Virus record (IMG/VR): IMGVR_UViG_3300025674_000148
Span: 1 to 36,672 of that record
Direction: 5' to 3' (one strand)
Length of the DNA: 36,672 nucleotides
Source: a virus
Position 1 is the first letter of the stretch. Each line of letters opens with the position of its first letter. A program made the translations under genes and the position numbers. Below the pieces are notes generated by a model. The model ran no database searches and was not told where the DNA came from. It was given only the letters and a program-made list of their open reading frames with translations. Below are positions 24,094 through 29,494 of this stretch, piece by piece.

Positions 24094-24304
24094 CTTTTTT
24101 CGGTTTCCAACTTATTCTTGCCGGCCCAGTTTTCTTTTTAGCCATTTTTTTAGCCATCGCGCTGCCTGCTTGGCTTTTAGGACGGCAAGCCGGATAAGAC
24201 TTGCGCTTGTCTTTAGGCCCAGATCGACCGCACTTTTTGCCCGTTTTAACATCTCGCCAGTCTTCCTTAAACCACTTCGTCAATCCGCCGCGCGTCTTAG
24301 CCAT
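24074..24304 (-). CDS. Basic small protein (DUF5872-like)
   Basis: A 76-residue protein. The ATG at 24304 (MAKTRGGLTKWFKEDWRDVK) is preferred to that at 24373 because the earlier part shadows the neighbouring 54-aa gene. GGLTKWFKEDWRDVKTGKKC and YPACRPK match the DUF5872-type pattern that I recall from phages and bacteria, with conserved Cys residues possibly binding metal. The C-terminal half is a Lys/Arg tail (KKMAKKKTGPARISWKPKK). It overlaps both neighbours. Confidence 0.7.
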   Translation of the reverse strand: MAKTRGGLTKWFKEDWRDVKTGKKCGRSGPKDKRKSYPACRPKSQAGSAMAKKMAKKKTGPARISWKPKKDGRKKA

Positions 24305-24461
24305 ACGTGCCACCGCGCTTCTTATACTCGCGCACAAGCCATGCATTTGCATACGCGCTGGGGTACACGTCAAACTTCTTCTTTGCCGCCGCCTTCACAC
24401 GCGCGTAGAGCGCAGGGTTCTTTGGCTTGGGTCCGCTCGTCTTCTTTTTCGTCGCCGCCAT
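24297..24461 (-). CDS. 54-residue basic protein with PSAYANAW motif
   Basis: A short gene starting MAATKKKTSGPKPKNPALYA, continuing RVKAAAKKKFDVYPSAYANA and WLVREYKKRGGTYG before the stop. The signature KFDVYPSAYANAWLVREYKK is one I associate with small proteins of marine phages. Its start directly follows the stop of the 61-aa gene (TAG then ATG) and its end overlaps the DUF5872-like gene by 8 nt, so the packing supports coding. Unknown function; basic and probably DNA-binding. Confidence 0.7.
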   Translation of the reverse strand: MAATKKKTSGPKPKNPALYARVKAAAKKKFDVYPSAYANAWLVREYKKRGGTYG

Positions 24462-24647
24462 CTATGCCTCTTCGTCCCAGCTTATGCACTGCCAATCAAC
24501 AGGCGTGTAAGCTGGAAATATTTGTATCGCGTAATCAAAGCCAGCGCGTATGCTGGCAACGCACTGATCCTCGCTCGGCAACACCGGCCCGCCAAATGCA
24601 AAGCATTGCGCGGAGGTATTGCAAAGCATCAGGACCGCGGTCCACAT
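24462..24647 (-). CDS. 61-residue protein with hydrophobic N-terminus
   Basis: A small protein whose first 20 residues (MWTAVLMLCNTSAQCFAFGG) are hydrophobic and could be a signal or membrane segment, followed by PVLPSEDQCVASIRAGFDYA and YTPVDWQCISWDEEA. Four conserved-looking Cys residues suggest disulphides if exported. It starts at TAATG, overlapping the stop of the upstream gene. I recognise the PVDWQCISW ending as recurrent in marine phages but know no function. Confidence 0.65.
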   Translation of the reverse strand: MWTAVLMLCNTSAQCFAFGGPVLPSEDQCVASIRAGFDYAIQIFPAYTPVDWQCISWDEEA

Positions 24648-24778
24648 TACTTCTTGGCCATGCGGCGTTTAGTGGTGGCGCCATACTGCACCTTTTTGCC
24701 ACTTTTTGCCGCTGCCTTCTTAGCCGCTGCTTTCCCTTTTTTCGTGTATGCGTAATGCTTCCCCGCAACCCTAGGCAT
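24647..24778 (-). CDS. 43-residue Lys/Ala-rich protein, first late structural gene
   Basis: A short basic protein beginning MPRVAGKHYAYTKKGKAAAK and ending KRRMAKK. The ATG at 24778 is chosen because AGGAG lies 7 nt before it; the upstream in-frame ATG at 24901 would read through the terminator hairpin at 24835-24868. It is the first gene after that terminator, thus the start of the late operon. Small basic proteins of this type resemble DNA-compacting or capsid-internal peptides, but nothing specific is visible. Confidence 0.65.
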   Translation of the reverse strand: MPRVAGKHYAYTKKGKAAAKKAAAKSGKKVQYGATTKRRMAKK

Positions 24779-24806
24779 ATGTCGTCTCCTTGTGCAACTC
24801 ACACAC

Positions 24807-24834
24807 ATAATACAGGAATTTCGCGCAAAATAAA
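24807..24834 (-). promoter_or_regulatory. Possible late promoter
   Basis: On the minus strand TATTAT (24812-24807) lies ~30 nt before the first late gene and just after the terminator T-run. TTTATT 16 bp upstream is a weak -35 match. A promoter is expected here because the terminator separates the packaging unit from the structural unit, but the sequence support is thin. Confidence 0.3.
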
Positions 24835-24868
24835 CCCCGCGCGGGCGTCGAGCATACCCGCGCAGGGG
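24827..24868 (-). terminator. Strong Rho-independent terminator between packaging and structural units
   Basis: On the minus strand CCCC-T-GCGCGGG (24868-24857) pairs with CCCGCGC-GGGG (24845-24835), 11 GC-rich base pairs with a single bulged T and an 11-nt loop, followed by TTTATTTT. This is a clear intrinsic terminator shape reading in the direction of all surrounding genes. Confidence 0.8.
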
Positions 24869-24933
24869 AGACGTGAAGGAAAACACGCCGTCTGCGGCCA
24901 TGGGGAGGAACGCCGCTACAAAAAGAGTACCAC

Positions 24934-24973
24934 AGAGTTTGCGAAAAACTAAGTGGACTTTTTCGCAAACTCT
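24934..24973. repeat. Perfect 15-bp inverted repeat next to the oxygenase stop codon
   Basis: AGAGTTTGCGAAAAA (24934-24948) and its exact reverse complement (24959-24973) flank a 10-base loop. The stop codon of the oxygenase gene is at 24974-24976, so a minus-strand hairpin forms immediately after it. The T-run is inside the stem and not after it, so it is not a standard terminator. It may protect the mRNA end, block run-through, or be a protein site. Confidence 0.75.
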
Positions 24974-25570
24974 CTAAACCGGCACCTCGGTGAGCCAAGT
25001 CGTCAATATGTACTTGGCTTGCTCCCCCAACGGAGGATTGCCGCGGTGCGTATACGTCCAGTCAGCCGGCCAAATGAGGGCTCTGTTTCTCTTTGGCTTT
25101 ATGCGTTTGGACTGATACAAAAACTCAGTCTCACCCCCCTCGTCCACGTCATTCAGATAAAGCTGCACCACAAGCTGCCTCTGAGGCACCGGCTCAAACC
25201 CCTCGCAATGCCATGAGTGAAACCCGCCGCTGGGCTTAACGCGCTTCATCTTAACCAGCATCGCCGTCATGCGTGGTTGCTTTAATATATTAAACTTATC
25301 GACATACAGCGGATACATCTCATCCCACAAAATCTTGTAAAAGTAGCTCGCAAAATTATCCGGCATACGCTGAACAAGGGCGGGGTCATTAAAAAACACC
25401 TCATCCATATCACGATCCAGCTTATTCTCCGACGACGGCTGCGCAATGCCATCGCGGTCGCACTTCTCAAAGAAGTCAATGACAGCGTCTATATAATTCT
25501 CGTCAAAAAAATTATCGTATATCCCGATAAACTCCTCAATCGTGTAACGCTTCTGCACTTCCTCTGACAT
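24974..25570 (-). CDS. 2OG-Fe(II) oxygenase (prolyl-4-hydroxylase-like)
   Basis: A 198-residue enzyme of the 2-oxoglutarate/Fe(II) dioxygenase superfamily. The second Met codon is taken as start (AGGAGG then 5 nt). The core is FHSWHCEGFEPVPQRQLVVQ (118-137), QLYLNDVDEGGETEFLYQ, then ADWTYTHRGNPP and KYILTTWL. Iron ligands would be His121, Glu123 and His175, with Lys186 in place of the Arg that commonly binds 2-oxoglutarate. Note Glu where HxD usually has Asp. Related phage enzymes are thought to modify proteins or nucleic acids, but the substrate is unknown. It follows the large terminase gene by 9 nt and is last in the packaging unit before the 24.85-kb terminator. Confidence 0.83.
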   Translation of the reverse strand: MSEEVQKRYTIEEFIGIYDNFFDENYIDAVIDFFEKCDRDGIAQPSSENKLDRDMDEVFFNDPALVQRMPDNFASYFYKILWDEMYPLYVDKFNILKQPRMTAMLVKMKRVKPSGGFHSWHCEGFEPVPQRQLVVQLYLNDVDEGGETEFLYQSKRIKPKRNRALIWPADWTYTHRGNPPLGEQAKYILTTWLTEVPV

Positions 25571-25579
25571 CATATCCTC

Positions 25580-26992
25580 CTATACAACGCTCAAACCACG
25601 ACGCAGTGGCTTATTCCAAGATCCCGCGGCGCTCGTTCCAAACGCCATGGTCGTGTGGTCATTCGCCAGCGACAACGCCACCGCATCCGCCCTGTCAGGC
25701 GACGCAACGCCGCGCTTCTTCATGCTATCCTTACTCTCAACTTGCAGCTTGCCCGCGCTGGTAAAGTGATACCGCGGCGCCGCAAGCTCCGCATACAACG
25801 CATCGTCGCGCGGCAGTGACACGTCCATGCCTTCGAGATACATCTTCATCTTAAACCAGATCTCCGCGCGCAAGTTCAAATACGTGTCCTTCGCCATGGC
25901 GCGCTCCGACACGTTCAAACCACGCGCCGGCAAGCCAAGCTCACGCAAGCGGTCGAGCACCCCAGCGCCAAAGCCATTGCTATCCACGATGATCTCCGCC
26001 GGCCGCTTACTCGGCGGCATGGCATCATATTCCGCCTTCACGGCGCCCGTAAGCTGCATCAGGTCCAAGTTGCGCCACACAGTCAGCGGATGTATCACCG
26101 GCCCCTGACGCTTGCACAAAACGCTGGCATCGCCGCCCTGACGCGCGACGTCCAAGCCCCATATGGCAATCGTGTCCTCATGCACCTTGATGTCGTTGGC
26201 CATGGCATGCTCAATAAGCGAAACAGGTATCACCGTGTCCTCTTCGGACGGGGGGAAGTTGCCCAAGACGCGCACATGATACGCGGGGCTGTCCTCACCG
26301 TATCGACGCTTCATATCCTCTACGAAATCCTCGCTCACACGCGGGCTGTCCACGCAAGACACATGCATCGTGTACCAGTCGTCACGCAGGCGATTGTGCG
26401 TGTCGTAAAAGAAACCCGTATTCCGCGTGGGGTTGCCGGTCAGGATCGTCGTCGCAGAGTGGCCAGACATACTGCCAGACGCGGCCTCGAAGACGCTGGA
26501 GGGGATACCGCTGGCCTCGTCGGCGATCAGAAGCACCGAAGGCGAGTGAACCCCAGCGAGCGCCTCCGGCTGCTCCGCGCGCGACGTGCGGCACGATATA
26601 AACGTGCTCTCTGGGTGGCTCTTCAACTCAATCCGATCAGACTTGAGCTCTAGCAAATTGTCAAAGGGCGGCTTCAGCCGCTTGGCAACATTTTTCATCT
26701 CGGCGAAGCAGGCGTCGAAAAGCTGGGACGACGTGGGGGCGGTCACAACGGTCTTGCTCGGCACACGCATCAGAACATGCCATACAGCCGCCAAAGCGAC
26801 CGCCGTGGACTTCCCGACGCCGTGGCCAGAACGCACGCTGACACGCCGTATCGCGGGGGCTGCGACGGCGTCGAGGAGCTCAACTTGCCACTCGTCCGGC
26901 TCGATGCCGGCAACCTCGCGGGCGAAGGCGACGGGGTCGTCGCGGTAGCGCGCCATTAACTTGATAAACGGGTTTTCTTGGGGCTGGGTCAT
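25580..26992 (-). CDS. terL: Terminase large subunit
   Basis: A 470-residue packaging motor. ATPase: RSGHGVGKST (54-63, Walker A, Lys61), LLIADEA (154-160, Walker B with Glu159), and the coupling motif TGNP (185-188). Nuclease (RNase H-like): GLDVAR with Asp281, IIVDSNGFG with Asp337, and SPDRADAVALS with Asp433 and Asp436. Length and order are normal for the family. It moves DNA through the portal and cuts the concatemer. The ATG overlaps a GTTAAC sequence. The small subunit gene lies upstream, separated by the 47-aa gene and ~200 non-coding bases. Confidence 0.93.
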   Translation of the reverse strand: MTQPQENPFIKLMARYRDDPVAFAREVAGIEPDEWQVELLDAVAAPAIRRVSVRSGHGVGKSTAVALAAVWHVLMRVPSKTVVTAPTSSQLFDACFAEMKNVAKRLKPPFDNLLELKSDRIELKSHPESTFISCRTSRAEQPEALAGVHSPSVLLIADEASGIPSSVFEAASGSMSGHSATTILTGNPTRNTGFFYDTHNRLRDDWYTMHVSCVDSPRVSEDFVEDMKRRYGEDSPAYHVRVLGNFPPSEEDTVIPVSLIEHAMANDIKVHEDTIAIWGLDVARQGGDASVLCKRQGPVIHPLTVWRNLDLMQLTGAVKAEYDAMPPSKRPAEIIVDSNGFGAGVLDRLRELGLPARGLNVSERAMAKDTYLNLRAEIWFKMKMYLEGMDVSLPRDDALYAELAAPRYHFTSAGKLQVESKDSMKKRGVASPDRADAVALSLANDHTTMAFGTSAAGSWNKPLRRGLSVV

Positions 26993-27192
26993 GTTAACAC
27001 CTGTTTACGGAAAAAGGGGGCGGGGAGGCGTGGGGAGGTCCTTTGCATTTGCACCGGTCCGCGCTGAGCGAAGGGGGGGGTCAAAAACGCGCCTTTTCTG
27101 CGCCGCAGCGCGAAAATCGGCCAAAATTAACATAATACCGCGCAAAAGGCCGATAATACGTATTATGTTAAATGCAGATCGTTTAAAATCAA
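26993..27192. other. Non-coding segment upstream of terL with dyads and G-runs
   Basis: About 200 bases with no convincing gene. It holds G-rich clusters (27018-27046, and eight Gs at 27073-27080), a hairpin TTTTC-t-GCGC/GCGC-GAAAA (27094-27116), an 11-bp inverted repeat TTAACATAATA/TATTATGTTAA (27127-27137 and 27161-27171), a 14-bp palindrome ATAATACGTATTAT (27153-27166), and ATCGGCC/GGCCGAT (27114-27120, 27148-27154). At 26993-27008 GTTAAC and GTTTAC occur 10 bp apart. A packaging (pac/cos) site or an operator for terL are both possible. Confidence 0.5.
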
Positions 27193-27336
27193 TCACTTAG
27201 CAGATCCACCCCGTTGCTGCGCCTGCACTCTCGCCTCAAACGTGCATTTTGCGTTGACTTTTGCTGCATCTGCGAGCACGCGCGCGCCCGCGCGTGTGAG
27301 TGCGTACCGATGCGTGTTTTCGCACTCAATCGTCAT
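27193..27336 (-). CDS. 47-residue protein between terminase genes
   Basis: A short frame starting MTIECENTHRYALTRAGARV and continuing LADAAKVNAKCTFEARVQAQ to QRGGSAK. Its ATG lies inside the last codons of the small terminase gene (11-nt overlap in another frame), a normal coupling arrangement. It fills what would otherwise be a 330-bp gap. It is helical, with no recognised motif, and might assist terminase, but that is only position. Confidence 0.6.
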   Translation of the reverse strand: MTIECENTHRYALTRAGARVLADAAKVNAKCTFEARVQAQQRGGSAK

Positions 27337-27760
27337 CCTCGAACACTTCGCCCTCTATCACATTGCCAAGCAACTGCGCAGCCTGCGCGTGCAAGTCGTT
27401 GACGCTGATGTTGATTGCCACGTCACGCTGTCGCGTATCGTACTGCGCGTTCAGCTTGCTCGCCATCCACTTATCAGTGTCCACTTGCAAGCGCGCCACG
27501 TTGACGTTGTCACGTTCAGCAAGCTGCGCCGTCTCCAGCGCACGCTCAGCGTAGAAGTGACCAGCCTCAAGTTGCGCAGCCTGATAGCGTCCACGCCGCC
27601 CGTCGCTCGCGTCCAGCCACTTCGCCCACAACTTATGACCTATGTTAAACTCACGCTTAATCGATGCCAGCGACACGCCGCTTGCGATGCGCTCGAAGAT
27701 CTCGTCCTCTCCGAGCTTTTCCAGCGCCATGATCTTTGCCTTGCCGACCTCACCCACCAC
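27326..27760 (-). CDS. terS: Terminase small subunit
   Basis: A 144-residue protein with a GTG start (GGAG 7 nt before it). Residues ~20-50 form a helix-turn-helix (EIFERIASGVSLASIKREFN, IGHKLWAKWLDA) of the DNA-recognition type, followed by a long helical oligomerisation region (YAERALETAQLAERDNVNVA, RLQVDTDKWMASKLNAQYDT) and an acidic end (EVFEDDD) that may contact the large subunit. This is the normal small-terminase layout. It recognises the packaging site. It overlaps the genes on both sides. Confidence 0.8.
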   Translation of the reverse strand: MVGEVGKAKIMALEKLGEDEIFERIASGVSLASIKREFNIGHKLWAKWLDASDGRRGRYQAAQLEAGHFYAERALETAQLAERDNVNVARLQVDTDKWMASKLNAQYDTRQRDVAINISVNDLHAQAAQLLGNVIEGEVFEDDD

Positions 27761-28016
27761 TGACCATCTCCCCTGCCAGCGCAGCGTACCCGCACATGTC
27801 GATCCAGTTATCCATCTTCTGCGGTGACGCGCGTGACCTGCTTACCTTCAACAACACCATCATCGCACAGACGTCCGCCTCGCTGACAGGCTGACCGAGG
27901 TAAGTTGACCACATGCTCGCAATCCTTCCAAAGCTCTCCTTCGCCTCGCCGTAGTCGTTGTTACGATCATGCGTCGTGATGTCTGCCGCCCTCTCAAGTA
28001 ACTCTGTCCTGTACAT
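27750..28016 (-). CDS. DUF6378-like small protein
   Basis: An 88-residue protein. The ATG at 28016 is chosen because GGAG lies 6 nt before it. The sequence RTELLERAADITTHDRNNDY, SFGRIASMWSTYLG, ADVCAMMVLLKVSRSR and DNWIDMCGYAALAGEM is the pattern of a family frequent in phages (DUF6378, recalled not searched), with the DN...D...GYAALA signature at the C-terminus. Function not established to my knowledge. It ends inside the small terminase start region. Confidence 0.75.
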   Translation of the reverse strand: MYRTELLERAADITTHDRNNDYGEAKESFGRIASMWSTYLGQPVSEADVCAMMVLLKVSRSRASPQKMDNWIDMCGYAALAGEMVSGG

Positions 28017-28027
28017 CCTTCTCTCCT

Positions 28028-28627
28028 TCACCATGGTATCTCATCATTGATGTCACGGCTATGCTCTTCGCCGTTACGAATTATACTCTTCACATGCGCT
28101 TTCGGGAAGGCACTGAATGCCTCGTCCAGAAACCGCGCGCTGAAGTCAGCGCACAATACCCTCGCCGCATCGCTGAAGCTGTACACGATCCACTCTGGAT
28201 ACTTCTGCCGCAACGACGCCCAGCCGTCGAGTGCGATGCACACGATGCGCCCGTCATCCATCTCCATGCAGTATGCATCCTCATGCAGCGGATGATGCCC
28301 CGCGTCCAGCGCAGCCTTTTCCAGCACGTCCCACGCACGTAGAAGCTGCGTTGCGATGTCATGCGTCCGCTTCACGTCGTTTGCGTCCACCGCCTCACCC
28401 AGCGCCTCGTATGCCGCCTCGAAGCGGCCAGCGAGATCCGGCGCCACAAGTGACGGCAACCTATCGCCCCACTTGCTCTGCTTCTCCCGCGCCTTCTCGT
28501 CGAGCGGTTTAAGTTGACCCCAGACTGCCGCCTTAATGACCTGCGCCTGATCGTCCACCCGCCCCATTGCGTCCCGCCCCCTCTGCTTTGCTTGCGTAGC
28601 GGTGACCCTTTTCTTTCTGATAGCCAT
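28028..28627 (-). CDS. Hypothetical protein with SSB-like C-terminal tip
   Basis: A 199-residue protein. The ATG at 28627 (MAIRKKRVTATQAKQRGRDA) is preferred to 28663, as GGAGG stands 9 nt before it. A basic N-terminus is followed by helices (DLAGRFEAAYEALGEAVDAN, VKRTHDIATQLLRAWDVLEK) and a mixed C-terminal domain (MEMDDGRIVCIALDG, EWIVYSFSDAARVLCADFSA). The last residues, DINDEIPW, resemble the DDxIPF tip with which bacterial SSB recruits partner proteins. I do not recognise the family. It is the first gene after the iteron cluster. Confidence 0.65.
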   Translation of the reverse strand: MAIRKKRVTATQAKQRGRDAMGRVDDQAQVIKAAVWGQLKPLDEKAREKQSKWGDRLPSLVAPDLAGRFEAAYEALGEAVDANDVKRTHDIATQLLRAWDVLEKAALDAGHHPLHEDAYCMEMDDGRIVCIALDGWASLRQKYPEWIVYSFSDAARVLCADFSARFLDEAFSAFPKAHVKSIIRNGEEHSRDINDEIPW

Positions 28628-28646
28628 GGTAATGATCCTCCTCCTT

Positions 28647-28781
28647 CCACAGTTCGTTTCCACCTAGTCCACAGTTACCACCACAGTTACGTATATATAC
28701 GTAACAACTGTGGTGGAACTGAAAGTGGCCTCTTTTACCACACTTCCGCAGTCTTCCACAGTTGAACTGTGGTAACTGTGG
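28647..28781. repeat. Cluster of seven CCACAGTT iterons with a 20-bp palindrome
   Basis: CCACAGTT at 28647, 28669, 28681 and 28756, and its complement AACTGTGG at 28706, 28765 and 28774 (start positions), within 135 bases. Between the third and fourth copies lies a perfect palindrome GTTACGTATATATACGTAAC (28686-28705) with an AT-rich centre. TCCACA in several copies echoes the DnaA box. The cluster fills the gap between two genes (28628-28791), upstream of the packaging operon. An origin or a multi-site operator would both fit. Confidence 0.75.
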
Positions 28782-28791
28782 AACGTCCCAC

Positions 28792-29061
28792 TCAGTGCTC
28801 CATCTCATCCTTGGCCCACTCCATTTGCTCCAGCATCGCGCTTCCCAGAAGCGACGCTTGCATGACGATGTCCTTGCACATTTCAAGAGTGAGCTCCGCC
28901 TGCTTCCGCCCGTACTGGTTAAAGTTTGACGGCAGATGCGCCTGCGCCCACATGATGCGCGCCATCCCATCCTCCTCGTCCCACACGATCTTGCCGATCA
29001 GAGGCGCGCCTTCGAGACGTTCCATGTCCGGCCACTCTTCGGCGCCAATGTCCACCGCCAT
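28792..29061 (-). CDS. Small acidic hypothetical protein
   Basis: An 89-residue protein starting MAVDIGAEEWPDMERLEGAP. The ATG at 29061 overlaps the stop of the nuclease-like gene (TGATG) and has GGAG 8 nt before it. It is rich in Glu, Asp, Met and Trp, with a helical C-terminal half (AELTLEMCKDIVMQASLLGS, AMLEQMEWAKDEMEH). No family recognised. It ends at the edge of the iteron cluster, so it closes the replication unit. Confidence 0.65.
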   Translation of the reverse strand: MAVDIGAEEWPDMERLEGAPLIGKIVWDEEDGMARIMWAQAHLPSNFNQYGRKQAELTLEMCKDIVMQASLLGSAMLEQMEWAKDEMEH

Positions 29062-29492
29062 CACTTGAGCTCCTTAAATGCAGATATGTTCCAATACGCC
29101 ACTGGCTCCATGTCCTGCGGGTCGTTGCGGTTGTTATGCCCGCCCCAATCCCACCTTACGCTTACGTGTTCCTCCGGCGGTATTCTACATATTCCCTTGG
29201 CGTCGTTCCACTGCACGACGAAGAAACACGGCAAACCGGTCGCCGCAGTCAGGTTATGCGCCGACTGCATTTTATGCATCCCCAGCATCATCGTGTCGTA
29301 GTGGTACATATTGACCTTTCGCCGCCGCATCTCGAAGAAGCCCACGCCCCTGCCGCCTCTCGTGGCAAAGTAGTCGAGGTGCAGCTTGATCGGCATTTTA
29401 TACATCAGCAAGTCGTGACGCTCCGCCAGATAATCCGCCAGCGCCTGTTCGTTTTTACGGTCCTCTTCGCTTTCGTATATTGGCCTGTTCAT
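29061..29492 (-). CDS. PD-(D/E)XK-like nuclease candidate
   Basis: A 143-residue protein. The ATG at 29492 (MNRPIYESEEDRKNEQALAD) is chosen because the upstream gene stops 2 nt before it. The core LHLDYFATRGGRGVGFFEMR with RRKV gives Asp40, then Glu54-x-Arg56 and Lys59, close to the D...ExK site of restriction-like nucleases, followed by KMQSAHNLTAATGLPCFFVV and QWNDAKGICRI, as in small phage nucleases of this fold. Arg instead of Lys in ExK is unusual, so activity is not certain. Location after the primase-helicase suits DNA processing. Confidence 0.6.
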   Translation of the reverse strand: MNRPIYESEEDRKNEQALADYLAERHDLLMYKMPIKLHLDYFATRGGRGVGFFEMRRRKVNMYHYDTMMLGMHKMQSAHNLTAATGLPCFFVVQWNDAKGICRIPPEEHVSVRWDWGGHNNRNDPQDMEPVAYWNISAFKELK

Positions 29493-29494
29493 GC

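Noticed and set aside
23861-24952. 363-codon plus-strand open frame
   Set aside because: Antisense to several well-supported small minus-strand genes and a terminator; composition (Arg/Ser/Cys-rich) is that of a shadow.
26993-27008. Fourth full copy of the GTTAAC element before terL
   Set aside because: GTAAAC and GTTAAC are 10 and not 11 bp apart, TTG is absent, and the box overlaps the start codon.
26961-27200. Opposing 79- and 63-codon frames in the terL upstream gap
   Set aside because: Low-complexity, G-run-derived peptides with no ribosome sites; dyads here look regulatory.
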